Made by a program: the position numbers and the translations under genes
From: a virus
DNA: 26,845 nucleotides
IMG/VR virus record: IMGVR_UViG_3300044695_001843
Span: 1-26,845 of that record
Reading direction: 5' to 3' (one strand)
The notes under the pieces: generated by a model
Database searches by the model: none
Seen by the model: only the letters and a program-made list of their open reading frames with translations
Told to the model about the DNA's origin: nothing
Shown here: positions 7,210 through 17,100 of the stretch, piece by piece
Numbering within the stretch: the first letter of the stretch is position 1
Layout of the letters: the number at the start of each line of letters is the position of its first letter

Positions 7210-7713
7210 ATGATTCTTGATAACTTCCTCCGTCTCGGCAGCACCGGGGCGATCACTTCCGCCGGCACGTACGTCAACGCGGATGTCGTTGACCTTCAGA
7301 GCAACACCGCCTACACCGCCACGGTGAGCGGCTCGCTCTACACGGTCGGCCAGGGCACCCAGAACCGTGACATCGGCGCTGGTACTGACCTGTACGTCGT
7401 GTTCACCGTCACGACCGCGCTCGCTGGCGGTACGAACGCAACGTTCCAGGTGGTTGCCTCTTCGTCCTCCACGCTTGCCTCCGGCAACATCGTGGTCGGC
7501 GAAATCGGCCCCATCGTGCTTGCGAACCTCACTCTCGGCCGTCAGGTCGCCGTCAAGATCAGCCAGCAGCAGATCGCGGCAGCCGGACTCCGTTACCTTG
7601 GCGCGCAGGTCGTGACCACTGGTACGCACACTGCTGGCGTCGTCAGCGCCGACATCGTGCTGGACATCCAGGACGGTCGTTCGGTGTACGCGTCCGGCTT
7701 CACGGTCGCCTGA
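7210..7713 (+). CDS. Bbp16-like capsid cement/decoration protein
   Basis: This 167-residue, Ala/Thr/Val-rich beta protein follows the coat gene by 24 bp. It resembles the Bbp16 family of BPP-1-like phages, which binds the outer shell as trimeric cement. Typical stretches are MILDNFLRLGSTGAIT at the start, TDLYVVFTVTTALAGG in the middle, and GLRYLGAQVVTTGTHTAGVVSADIVLDIQDGRSVYASGFTVA at the end. AAAGGA precedes the ATG. The beta-rich composition and location support a capsid accessory protein even if the exact family were wrong. Confidence 0.78.
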   Translation: MILDNFLRLGSTGAITSAGTYVNADVVDLQSNTAYTATVSGSLYTVGQGTQNRDIGAGTDLYVVFTVTTALAGGTNATFQVVASSSSTLASGNIVVGEIGPIVLANLTLGRQVAVKISQQQIAAAGLRYLGAQVVTTGTHTAGVVSADIVLDIQDGRSVYASGFTVA

Positions 7714-7725
7714 TAGGAGCTATCC

Positions 7726-7929
7726 ATGCCGAAGGTCAAGGCCAAGATTCTCTGCTTCGTGGACAACGGGCTGCGCCAGCCCGGAGACGTGTTCGAGTAC
7801 AAGGGACCGCGCAACCGCCACCTCGAGTACATCGAAGAGGTGGGCGCGGAAACCGAACCGACTGTTTCCGATGCACCGCAGCGCCGTCTCCGCAAGGGCA
7901 AGGTGGCCGAGTCCGCAGGCACGGAGTGA
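7726..7929 (+). CDS. Small conserved phage protein, unknown function
   Basis: The 67-residue product starts 12 bp after the cement gene with AGGAG 7 nt before the ATG. Its N-terminal half (KAKILCFVDNGLRQPGDVFEYKGPRN) looks like a small beta-barrel, as in other short phage proteins that sit between capsid and tail genes. The C-terminal half is charged and probably disordered. I see no catalytic motif. It is the last gene before the hairpin at 7951-7989. Confidence 0.6.
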   Translation: MPKVKAKILCFVDNGLRQPGDVFEYKGPRNRHLEYIEEVGAETEPTVSDAPQRRLRKGKVAESAGTE

Positions 7930-7950
7930 GCTTGTAACGAGTTAGTGAAC

Positions 7951-7989
7951 AGGGAGGGGCGTCGGCGGGAAACCACGGCGCCCCTCCCT
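7951..7989 (+). terminator. Strong hairpin between head and tail modules, probable terminator
   Basis: AGGGAGGGGCG (7951-7961) is perfectly complementary to CGCCCCTCCCT (7979-7989). Three more inner pairs, one of them T-G, extend the stem to about 14 bp with an 11-nt loop. The following bases (TCCT) are pyrimidine-rich but not a U-tract, so read-through is likely. It lies in the 82-bp gap between the small gene ending at 7929 and the tail adaptor, and may reduce transcription from the highly expressed head genes into the tail genes. Confidence 0.6.
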
Positions 7990-8011
7990 TCCTACGGGAG
8001 GAGCGAATAAT

Positions 8012-8692
8012 TTGCCATCGGTCGTTGAAATTTGCAACCTCGCCCTCGCGCACCTCGGCGACGACGCCACCGTCGCAAGCATTGATCCGCCGGAGGGATC
8101 AGCACAGGCAGAGCACTGCGCCCGGTTCTACCCGGTTGCACGTGACATGCTTCTCCAGATGCATACGTGGTCGTTCGCATCGCGGCGCGTCAGCCTCGCG
8201 CAGGTGACGATGCCGTACACCATGTGGAAATACGCATACGCATGCCCTGGCGACATGATGACCGCCGTGGCTGTGCTGCCGCCCGAAGCAGAGAACGATT
8301 ACACGGTGCGTGCGTATCCCGCCGACCGCTACGGTTTCGGATGGACGAACCCGCCCATCACGACCGCCGGCGTGTACGTGCCGCAGGAATACGTGATCGA
8401 GACGGACACGCTCGGGAACAAGATCATCTACACGAACCAGGAAACCGCACTCCTGCGCTATCAGGCGCTTGTGAGCGACCCGACCAAGTTCGACCCGCTG
8501 TTCACCATCGCATTGTCGTGGCAGCTCGCGTCGTTCCTTGCCGGCCCGGTCGTCAAGGGTGAGGAAGGCGCACGGCAGGGGCAGCGATGCCTGCAGATGG
8601 TCGCCATCTACCTCGGACAGGCACGCGCATCAGACGCAAGCCAGCGCGACGTGAAGCCCGGTCACATCACCTCTTGGATCTCTGGACGCTGA
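8012..8692 (+). CDS. Tail adaptor protein (T7 gp11 tail tubular protein A-like)
   Basis: This 226-residue protein forms the ring joining portal to the tail nozzle in podoviruses. The N-terminus shows the characteristic VVEICNLALAHLGDDATVASIDPPEGSAQAEHCARFYPVARDMLLQMHTWSFASRRVSLA. Later stretches WKYAYACPGDMMTAVAV and ETALLRYQALVSDPTKFDPLFTIALSWQLASFLAGPV also fit adaptors. The start is TTG at 8012, chosen because GGGAGGAG lies 8 nt upstream and the conserved domain starts within four residues. The stop is followed after one base by the nozzle ATG. Confidence 0.85.
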   Translation: MPSVVEICNLALAHLGDDATVASIDPPEGSAQAEHCARFYPVARDMLLQMHTWSFASRRVSLAQVTMPYTMWKYAYACPGDMMTAVAVLPPEAENDYTVRAYPADRYGFGWTNPPITTAGVYVPQEYVIETDTLGNKIIYTNQETALLRYQALVSDPTKFDPLFTIALSWQLASFLAGPVVKGEEGARQGQRCLQMVAIYLGQARASDASQRDVKPGHITSWISGR

Positions 8693-8693
8693 C

Positions 8694-11630
8694 ATGGCGC
8701 TTACCCGAACCTACACGCGGTCATTTGCTGGCGGCGAAGTGTCGCCGGAAATGTGGGGCCGGATTGATGACGTGAAGTTCCAAACTGGCGCAGCGAAGTT
8801 GCTCAACTTCATCGCGCTTCCGCAGGGGCCGGCAGAGAACCGACCAGGCACTGCATTCGTGCGCGAGGTGAAGGACAGCACGAAGCGCACGCGCCTGCTT
8901 CCGTTCACGTTTAGCACCACGCAGACGCTGGTACTTGAGCTTGGCGCGGGGTACTTCCGGTTCCACACGCAGGGCGCGACGCTTGGGCCTGGTACGCCAG
9001 CGGCTTATTCAACGACAAAGACCATTACTGCCGTCAATACCGGGACGGAGACGTTTACCAGCAACGCGCACGGATACGCAAACGGAACGCCAGTGCAGGT
9101 GTCGGCGACAACCACGTTGCCCGCACCGCTTGTAGCCGCTACCACGTACTACGTTATCAATGCTGCGGCAAATACTTACCAGTTGTCTCTTACCGAGACC
9201 GGGTCTGCAATCGACATCACGACTGCCGGCAGCGGAACGATCACATCCAACCAGGTCTATGCGGTCGGAGCACTCGTTTCGTCTGGAGGCGTGAACTACT
9301 ACTGCATTCTTCAGGCAGTCAATCAGACGCCTCCGAACGCAACGTACTGGTATCCGCTGCCAGCGGGGATCTACGAGATCCCGAATCCATACGCCGAGGC
9401 CGACCTGTTCGACATCCACTACGTGCAGTCGGCCGACGTGCTGACGCTCGTACACCCGAACTATGCGCCGCGTGAGCTGCGCCGGCTGGGGGCGACCACG
9501 TGGACGCTGACCACCATTTCATTTGCTTCGACCGTCACTTCGCCTACTGGGTTGAGCGTGACCGCCAACCGCGGTGAAGCACTTGACCTCATCGGATTCA
9601 CGTCCGCGAATCCAGGTGTCGCGCATACGACCGCGCCGCATGGATTGTCGGTTGGTGACCCGATCTACCTTGATGGAGGAACGTGGACAAATCCGTTCCC
9701 TGATGATTACTACATCGTTTCTCACATAAGTGCCGGAGACAAGTTCCGCGTCCGCACATACAGCAGCGGAATCGAACTTGATACGACATCCTATGGAACG
9801 TGGTCGAGCGGCGGATACGTGCAGTTTGGCGACAAGTCGCTGGACTTCACTAGTTACTACGTCGTCACTACAATCGCTCCGAACGGAATCGACGAGAGTG
9901 CGCCAAGCGCAGCTGCAACCGCGAACAACAACCTCAACGCGCAGGGATCGAGCAACACGATCTCGTGGTCGGCCGTGTCTGGCGCTGCTCGCTACAACAT
10001 CTACAAGCGTCAGAATGGACTGTATGGCCTGATCGGGCAGACCGACCTGACGACGTTCACCGACAACAACATCGGTCCCGATCTCGGAATCACGCCGCCA
10101 ATCGTCGATACCGTATTCGCGTCAAGCGGAAACTACCCTGGCGCAGTCAGTTACTTCGAGCAGCGCCGCGTGTTCGCAGGCACGACCAATGCGCCGCAGA
10201 CGCTGTGGATGACGCGCACTGGAACGGAGAGTGACATCTCCTACCACATCCCGCTTCTTGACACCGACCGCATTGCATTTCGTGTCGCTGCCCGCGAAGC
10301 CAACACGATCCGCCACCTCGTCCCGCTGACGCAGCTTCTCGCGCTGACGAGCGCCGCCGAGTGGCGCGTCAGCCCTGTGAACAGCGACGTGATCTCGCCG
10401 ACCACCATCTCGGTGCGTCCGCAGTCATACGTCGGTGCAAACAACGTGCAGCCGTCCATCGTGAACAACACGGTGGTGTATTGCTCTGCGCGTGACGGCC
10501 ACGTGCGTGAGCTTGGCTATTCCTGGCAGGCAAGCGGGTTCGTGACTGGCGACCTGTCGATCAGGTCCACGCATCTGTTCGACAACTTCGACATCACTGA
10601 CATGTGCTACAGCAAGGCTCCGCAGCCGCTGCTGTGGTTTATCTCGAGCACGGGAAGCATGCTCGGGCTGACATACATCCCGGAGCAGCAGATCGGCGCA
10701 TGGCACCAGCACGAAACGGATGGCGACTTTGAGACGTGCGCTGCCGTTGCCGAGGGTGCCGAGGACCGCCTGTACGTCATTGTCAAGCGAACCATCGGCG
10801 GGGTGACGAAGCGGTATGTCGAACGGTTCGCTAGCCGGCAGATCGGCGACATCGAAGACTGCTTCTTCGTGGATAGCGGCCTGACCTACGACGGCACGAA
10901 CACGACTGCGACCACGGTGACGGTGACTGGCGGCACGACCTGGGGTCCGGCCGACGTGCTGACGATCACGGCGAGCAGTGCCATCTTCCAGGCACCTCCG
11001 ACTACCACGGACGTTGGCGACGCCATCGTCCTGACCGACGCGAACGGGAATACGTACCGCCTGACGATCCTGTCCACGACCTCCACCACGGTGGCGACGG
11101 CACGGACTGATCTTGTGCTGCCCGTGGCCTTGCGTGGCGTGGCGACGGCCGTATGGTCGTTCGCACGTGACACGGTGACTGGCCTGACGCACCTCGATGG
11201 CAAGACCGTCAGCATCCTTGCGGACGGTGCCGTGATGCCGCAGGTGACGGTGACGGGCGGGGTGGCCGTGTTGCAGCGTGCAAGCACAATCGTGCATGTG
11301 GGCCTCCCCTACGTCAGCGACCTTGAGACGCTCCCGATGGCACTCCAAATGGAGGCGTTCGGCCAGGGGCGTGCAAAGAACGTCAACGAGGCATTCCTGC
11401 GCGTGTACCGCTCAAGCGGAATCTTTGTCGGCCCGAACGCCGACAACCTCGTTGAGGCCAAGCAACGCACCACGGAGCCATACGGTTCGCCGCCCGCGCT
11501 CAAGACGGACGAAATCAGTGTCAAGCTCACGCCGACGTGGCAGCAGGCGGGGCGCATCTATGTGCGTCAGTCTGACCCACTTCCTCTCACCATCGTCGGA
11601 TTGACCCTTGAAGTGAGCATCGGAGGCTAA
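8694..11630 (+). CDS. Tail nozzle protein (T7 gp12 tail tubular protein B-like), enlarged
   Basis: The 978-residue product is the predicted hexameric nozzle at the tail tip. The N-terminus TRSFAGGEVSPEMWGRIDDVKFQTGAAKLLNFIALPQGPAENRPGT is typical of this family, as are the later ADLFDIHYVQSADVLTLVHPNYAPRELRR, FEQRRVFAGTTNAPQTLWMTRTG and LLALTSAAEWRV. It is longer than T7 gp12 (794). The surplus includes two similar beta modules (about residues 118-186 and 299-379, each with a HGxxxGxxVxV/I-like turn and TTYYVI/DYYIVS strand) and an Fn3-like module at about 402-471 (SNTISWSAVSGAARYNIYKRQNG). No enzymatic motif is seen. It overlaps nothing and begins one base after the adaptor stop. Confidence 0.85.
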   Translation: MALTRTYTRSFAGGEVSPEMWGRIDDVKFQTGAAKLLNFIALPQGPAENRPGTAFVREVKDSTKRTRLLPFTFSTTQTLVLELGAGYFRFHTQGATLGPGTPAAYSTTKTITAVNTGTETFTSNAHGYANGTPVQVSATTTLPAPLVAATTYYVINAAANTYQLSLTETGSAIDITTAGSGTITSNQVYAVGALVSSGGVNYYCILQAVNQTPPNATYWYPLPAGIYEIPNPYAEADLFDIHYVQSADVLTLVHPNYAPRELRRLGATTWTLTTISFASTVTSPTGLSVTANRGEALDLIGFTSANPGVAHTTAPHGLSVGDPIYLDGGTWTNPFPDDYYIVSHISAGDKFRVRTYSSGIELDTTSYGTWSSGGYVQFGDKSLDFTSYYVVTTIAPNGIDESAPSAAATANNNLNAQGSSNTISWSAVSGAARYNIYKRQNGLYGLIGQTDLTTFTDNNIGPDLGITPPIVDTVFASSGNYPGAVSYFEQRRVFAGTTNAPQTLWMTRTGTESDISYHIPLLDTDRIAFRVAAREANTIRHLVPLTQLLALTSAAEWRVSPVNSDVISPTTISVRPQSYVGANNVQPSIVNNTVVYCSARDGHVRELGYSWQASGFVTGDLSIRSTHLFDNFDITDMCYSKAPQPLLWFISSTGSMLGLTYIPEQQIGAWHQHETDGDFETCAAVAEGAEDRLYVIVKRTIGGVTKRYVERFASRQIGDIEDCFFVDSGLTYDGTNTTATTVTVTGGTTWGPADVLTITASSAIFQAPPTTTDVGDAIVLTDANGNTYRLTILSTTSTTVATARTDLVLPVALRGVATAVWSFARDTVTGLTHLDGKTVSILADGAVMPQVTVTGGVAVLQRASTIVHVGLPYVSDLETLPMALQMEAFGQGRAKNVNEAFLRVYRSSGIFVGPNADNLVEAKQRTTEPYGSPPALKTDEISVKLTPTWQQAGRIYVRQSDPLPLTIVGLTLEVSIGG

Positions 11631-11631
11631 C

Positions 11632-12402
11632 ATGAGCCAAGCGCCATATTATTTGCAAACGATGGAAGTGCCGTTCGGGACGAAATTTCCGTCTCCTTCG
11701 CAAATGACTTCCCCGATGGCTCCGAATAATGGATCGCAATTCCCAGCGTGGTATGGCACGGGAGAATTGTTGAAGGCAACGCCATCCGGTCCCGGATTTG
11801 CGTCGCAGTTCGCGGAAGCCATGACGGTTGCCGGCCCCATTGCGGGGATCTTCGGTTCGATCACGGGCGCCATCGGTTCGTTCTACGCGGCACAAAGCCA
11901 ACAGAACCAACTCAAGATGCAGGCCCAGAACCAGCGGTTCGCGGCCGAGATGGGCCGAATCAACCAGCGCTCCGCTGAGTTCACGGCGGGGCAGATTGGC
12001 CGCGAGGGCGCGGCTCGATTCGGGCAGTATTCCATGCGCGCTGGACAGGCGCGTGCAAGCGCGCAGGCAGCACTTGCTTCACGCGGTGCCGTCCTGGGCG
12101 CTGGCAGCGCCAAGGAAATCATCGGCAGCATGGACCTCGTCAAAGAAATCGACCGCCTGAACATCAACGCGTCCACGGTGCGCGAGCAGGAGGCCGCAAG
12201 GTTGCGGGCCTTCAACATCGGAGTCGGTGCCACGATGGCCGACATTTCCGCGCAGAACCTCCAGTCCACCGCCAACACGATCTATCCCGGCCTCGCGCTC
12301 GGGACGAGTCTTCTTGGCAGCGCCACCGACATCGCCACCACCTGGGCGCGCAACCGCCGCATCGAGGAGTTGCTCGAGGGCGTCTCCACGCAGAGGATCT
12401 GA
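11632..12402 (+). CDS. Internal virion protein (T7 gp14-like ejection protein)
   Basis: This 256-residue protein is the first of three consecutive ejection genes. After a Pro/Ser-rich N-terminus it has a Gly/Ala hydrophobic segment at about 63-87 (MTVAGPIAGIFGSITGAIGSF), suited to an outer-membrane pore. A long helical region follows (LKMQAQNQRFAAEMGRINQRSAEFTAGQIGREGAARFGQYSMRAGQARASAQAALASRGAVLGAGSAKEIIGSM), then a C-terminal part with IYPGLALGTSLLG. The helical ASRGAVLGAGSAKEI pattern recurs in podoviral gp14-type proteins. GGAGG sits 6 nt before the ATG. Position directly after the nozzle and before the gp15/gp16-type genes supports the call. Confidence 0.78.
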   Translation: MSQAPYYLQTMEVPFGTKFPSPSQMTSPMAPNNGSQFPAWYGTGELLKATPSGPGFASQFAEAMTVAGPIAGIFGSITGAIGSFYAAQSQQNQLKMQAQNQRFAAEMGRINQRSAEFTAGQIGREGAARFGQYSMRAGQARASAQAALASRGAVLGAGSAKEIIGSMDLVKEIDRLNINASTVREQEAARLRAFNIGVGATMADISAQNLQSTANTIYPGLALGTSLLGSATDIATTWARNRRIEELLEGVSTQRI

Positions 12403-12405
12403 CCC

Positions 12406-14172
12406 ATGCCGACCGTACCCACCAGCTTCATCCCGCAGGTCGCCCCGCAGGGGGCCGGCGACATCGGCGACTTCGCCGCCCCTGGTATCGCCCCCGCTGA
12501 AAACCTGGCAGCGCCGCAGGTCGCACGGTTTGGTCAGCAGCTCACGCAGACGGGCATGGCGGCCTTCCGGCTCGGCTCGGCGATCCAAGACGGTATCGAC
12601 GAGGCGAAGACCAAGGAAGCCGACGTAGCGGCCGGCAGGGGCATGCAGGCGGTGGCCGATAAGTATTCGTCCATGATCGGCAAGGATGCCGAGGTGAACT
12701 ACGACGCCATGCAGGCCGAACTTTCCCAGGCGGGGCAGTCGGCGATGGGGATGCTCGACAACGACGTGCAGCGTCGGATGCTCTCCCCGATCCTTGCGCG
12801 GAACATGGGCATCTTCCAGAGCCGCATGGGCCAGCACCGCGTGCAGCAGCTGCGCGTCTACCAGACGAACGAGTCCACGGCCCGCGCCGAATTGAGCGCG
12901 GACCAAGCCATCCAGGCGTACTCGCAGCGCAATCTGAAGGACGCCGAAGGTCGCCCGGTCGGCCTGATTCAGTATGCGGCCACCGCAGATACAGCCATTG
13001 ATGAGATCCGCAAGGCCGGCCAGCTCATGGGCTACGCGCCGGACTCGGCGCAGATGAAGCAGCTCGAGCAGAAGGTATACGACCGGATGGCGGTCGGGAT
13101 CGTAAATGGTCTGATGGCCGAGAAGAACTACGCAGGTGCCAGCGAGTTCCTGTCCGACTCCGCGACCGTGGATAGCCTCGACGCAAAAACTCGCCAGGCG
13201 CTCGCGGATTCCGTTGATGCAAACCGTCAGCGGTCGGTGGTTGGCGAACTGGCAGCGAGCATCAAGGACACGGGGCTTCTGATGTCCAAGAGCGACCCGG
13301 ACACCTACTGGCAGCAGAAGGACGGCCCGGTCGAGCCGCCGACGACCTTGCGCGAAGCGTTGGTTCTGACTGATCAGATTGCGGATGACCAGACTCGCAA
13401 GTTTGTCCAGGCCGAATTGCGGACGCAGTTCGCGCAGGATGACGCCCTGATTGAGCAGGAATACCGCACGCTGATTGACAACACGGAGCAGTTCCTCGCC
13501 GTGCCTGGGAACAGCCTCGCCGATATGCCAGCAGATCAGTTCGGCCGCCTCCGGCCCGTTGACCGAGCCAAGTACATGGCAGGCCAGCGGCAGCAGGACG
13601 AGATGACGGTGATGGAGCAGGTCGCACGTAACCCGGCGCTTGTCGCCGAGGGCGACTGGCTCGAGCGCAACCGCAACAAGATGACGCATTCGACTTTCGT
13701 CAAGTTGATGTCGGATCGCGCCAAGCCTGAGAAGATAATCGAGGCACAGGTTGACGCGGACGACATCAACCGCCTGCTAGTGGACTTCGGCATGGACAGA
13801 TACGTCAGCGCTAAATCAGGCACAAAGGACCAGCAAGCAAGCCTCATCTTCCGAAACAATATCACGCAGATGATTGAAGTTCGTCAGCGCGAGCGCGGCG
13901 GGAAGATCAGCCCAGACGAGAAACGCGAAATCATCCGCAAGGCCATTGTGGACGAGGCATACGTTTCCATCGCATGGGCTAGCGATCGCAGAATGCCTGT
14001 CTCCATGATGACTCAGGAAGAACTAGGAAAGGCGTACTACGATATTGGCAACCAAGAGATTCCAATTGTGCAATACCGCGCAGCTGAGCAGCAACTCATG
14101 CGCGCTGGAATTGCTACGCCGACCGAATCGCAGATCCTTGAATACTGGACCCGAAAGGGCAAGCCGAAGTGA
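12406..14172 (+). CDS. Internal virion protein (T7 gp15-like ejection protein)
   Basis: The 588-residue product lies between the gp14-like and the giant gp16-like genes, where the tunnel-forming gp15 sits in T7-type phages. It is largely helical and polar: FGQQLTQTGMAAFRLGSAIQDGIDEAKTKEADVAAGRGMQAVADKYSSMIGKDA, then repeats of long helices, with no membrane segment, signal peptide or catalytic motif. The N-terminal VTSF/PQVAPQG-type linker followed by a helix beginning with LG-SAIQ is common in such proteins. No lytic transglycosylase motif is seen. The last four bases overlap the next gene (GTGA). The assignment is mostly from context and composition. Confidence 0.65.
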   Translation: MPTVPTSFIPQVAPQGAGDIGDFAAPGIAPAENLAAPQVARFGQQLTQTGMAAFRLGSAIQDGIDEAKTKEADVAAGRGMQAVADKYSSMIGKDAEVNYDAMQAELSQAGQSAMGMLDNDVQRRMLSPILARNMGIFQSRMGQHRVQQLRVYQTNESTARAELSADQAIQAYSQRNLKDAEGRPVGLIQYAATADTAIDEIRKAGQLMGYAPDSAQMKQLEQKVYDRMAVGIVNGLMAEKNYAGASEFLSDSATVDSLDAKTRQALADSVDANRQRSVVGELAASIKDTGLLMSKSDPDTYWQQKDGPVEPPTTLREALVLTDQIADDQTRKFVQAELRTQFAQDDALIEQEYRTLIDNTEQFLAVPGNSLADMPADQFGRLRPVDRAKYMAGQRQQDEMTVMEQVARNPALVAEGDWLERNRNKMTHSTFVKLMSDRAKPEKIIEAQVDADDINRLLVDFGMDRYVSAKSGTKDQQASLIFRNNITQMIEVRQRERGGKISPDEKREIIRKAIVDEAYVSIAWASDRRMPVSMMTQEELGKAYYDIGNQEIPIVQYRAAEQQLMRAGIATPTESQILEYWTRKGKPK

Positions 14173-17100
14173 TTGAGCCGAACATCAACGAGCGCATGGC
14201 GCGTTTCGCGCCTTCGCAAACGCAAGATGACGTTGATCCGATTGCATCGGATATTGCATCTCGCTCCGCTGTTGCGACTTCGCAGCCAACGATGGAGATG
14301 CCAGACATTGATCCCATCGCTCGCCAAATCGCCGAGAACGACCGCGAATCGCTCAATGCCGCCGTGCTTGGTGCCAGAACCGTCAACCCAGACGAGGCCG
14401 CACGCGCCATCCAAGTGGGAAGGAAGGTCGGTGTCCCTGCGGAAGTTGCGCGTGCGGATATGCAGCGGGCTGAGCAGCAGGCATACCTATCCGACCTGCG
14501 CTCAATGGACTTTCTCCGCACCGATCCGGTCATGGCGAACTTCCTTGCCAACAAACAGTTCGCGGAGACAGCGCACGATGATATTGGCGTCCTCTCCATG
14601 CTTCAGCCGCTGGTGCTCGAGGCCGCGATGCTTCAGACCCAAGGCGGATTGTTCCGCGTGGTCGGCGCTGGTTACGAGCGCGGGGCAATTGTGTCCGAGC
14701 GCGGCGATATCGGTGCGAAGGCGATGGCAGGGTTCGCTGAACCTGGCGATTTCGACCGTGCCAAAGAACTCACGCAGCGCATGCAGGCGCTCGGCCAGCA
14801 GGGTATGGTTGGTGCAGCGGCCGAGATGATCGCGCAGAACGTCAGCCAGCTCCGCACTATCGGCACGGCGACTGTTGGCGGCGCTGCTCTCGGCAGCTTG
14901 GCAGGTCCGGCGGGCACCGTGGCTGGTGGCGCACTTGGCGCAACGGCAGGTGTTATGGCTGGAACCGGAACGATGGAGGCCGGAAACCTGTACCTCGACA
15001 TGCGCGAGCAGGGAGTGTCCGATGACGCGGCTATCCCGGCTGCTGTCGCCGGCGGTTTCCTGAACGGCCTGATCGAAGTGGTCGGCATGAAGATCGCGTC
15101 CGCTCCGTTCAAGGCGCTCGCATCCAAGGTGATCCGCGAAGAAGTGTCCAAGGCCATCGCGCAGCCGACTATGCGCTCGGCGCTCGTCGCTGCCGGCAAG
15201 GCGTACGGCCTCCAGGTCGGAGGCGAAGCGGCCGAGGAGGGATTGCAGGAAATCGTCGCCATCGCGTCCGAGGAGATCGCCAAGGCGGCGGATGGGATCG
15301 ACAGCGAAACAAGCCTGCGCGATGCCACGGGCCGCGTCATTGAGGCGTTTGCATACGGCGGCATGGCGTCTGCCCTGCTTGGCGGCATCGGCCCCGGCGC
15401 GAACCTCATTGTTGACCTGCGCCGCGCCAGCGCCACGCAACGGCAGCAGGACTTCTTCAACGGCCTCGCCGAGAACCGCAAGGAAAGCAAACTTGCCCAG
15501 CGAAACCCGCAGGGATACGAGCGTTTCCTCGCCGCACAGGCCCAGGACACGCCGGCAGAGACGATCTACGTAGACGCGGCCACCGCCCGTGACGTGCTCG
15601 CGCAGAGCGGCACCACGACGGCGCAGCTCGAGGAACTCCTCCCCGGCATCCGCGAACGTCTGGAACAGGCCGTGGAGACGGGCGGCGACGTGACCATTCC
15701 GACCTCGCAGTTCGGCGCTAGGCTCGCCAACACGGAACTCGGGAACGCGCTGCTGCCGCACATGCGCTTGTCGCCGGACGCGATGAGCGCGACCGAAGCG
15801 CAGGCTTTCGAGGCTGAGCGGCAGGCGGTTGTAGAGGAGGCGCGCACAATTCTTGCAGCGAAGCAGGAAGCCGACGCGGCGTTCGTCGCCGAGGCGCAGC
15901 AGGTCGAAGACGAGGCGTTCGAGCAGGTCCGTGCGGTCGGCCAGTTCACCGACATTGAGGCGCGGACGATTGCCAAACTGCGCCAGGCGATGGTGGTCGT
16001 GGACGCGGCCGAGGCCGGGATGACGCCGGCGCAGTACCAGCGCGAGCGCGGCGTGCCGTTGCAGGTGCGCGGCGTGCAGGGAGAGATTGCGCCCGTCGCT
16101 CCGCTCGAGCAGGCAGACCAGTTCGACCAAGCTGGACAGCGCAGGACAACTACCGCTCAATGGAGGAAATGGTTTCAGCAAAGCAAGGTTGTTGATAAAA
16201 ATGGAGAACCAATTCGGCTATACCGTGGAGATGCTGAACCAAATGCAACTCCGCGAATTGTCAACAGCGGAGGAATTTTCCTTACTCCATATAGGCCGCT
16301 AGCCGAAACTTACGGGGAAAATGTGATGGAGGTATACGCCTCCATTCAAAATCCATTGGATGTGTCACGGGTCAAAATGAAGACCTTGAAGCAATGGAAA
16401 AAGTATTTGGCAGATAAGGGAGTTGATGTTTCGCAGTTGCAGTTTGACAGTTCGCTTGGAAATTTTTACTACGAGCCCGGTGTTGACGGCTTGGCTGGCT
16501 ATAGCGAATTTCCCGACACGCCAATCTTCTATTCCTTCTACGAATTGCTTGGTGAAAACGACAGATGGGCAAGCAATGGCAATTTGCGCCAAGAGTTGCA
16601 GCGTCAAGGATTTGACGGTGTCAAATCTCAACCTGAATACTCTGAAGGCGCTCCTGAACAAGGTGCTGATGTTTGGATTGTTTGGGATGGAAATCAAATC
16701 AAGGATGTCAACAACGAACGACCGTCGCTGACAAGCGGAAACATATTTAATCAGGCCGCCATCTCTCGCATAGACGCCGACTACCTCGCGGCGGTTGAGC
16801 GCGGCGACATGGCGACGGCGCAGCGCATGGTGGACGAGGCTGCGATGGCAAGTGGATACACAATTCCCGTGTACCACTTCACAAAGTCGGAACAGCCATT
16901 CACATCGTTTGATATCGAGCGAATGCAGAGTGGACCCGGCATTTGGCTGACCAGCTCACCGGAAGGCTGGTATGGCCGTCGCATGGATCTTTACCTGAAT
17001 CCAGGCAAGATCGAGAACGTGAAGTCGCAATTCGATCCGACTTGGAACGAAGGCGAGTTGAGCATCGAGGGAATCATCGACGGTGATTTGGAAACGATTT

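Noticed and set aside
5740-7629. Long open frame on the - strand opposite scaffold and capsid genes (629 codons)
   Set aside because: Same GC-driven shadow effect; composition is Arg/Gly/Val/Asp-rich and it covers three well-identified + strand genes.
7934-7945. GTAACGAGTTAG as another copy of the repeated 33-bp element
   Set aside because: Similarity is limited to a few bases with a one-base insertion and lacks the GTACCCG start; within chance expectation.
12079-13689. Long open frame on the - strand opposite the gp14/gp15-like genes (536 codons)
   Set aside because: Shadow of the + strand genes; no ribosome-binding site or recognisable domain.
14502-16181. Long open frame on the - strand opposite the giant ejection gene (559 codons)
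   Set aside because: Ends where the AT-rich island begins, as expected if the open frame is only a result of high GC codon use on the + strand.
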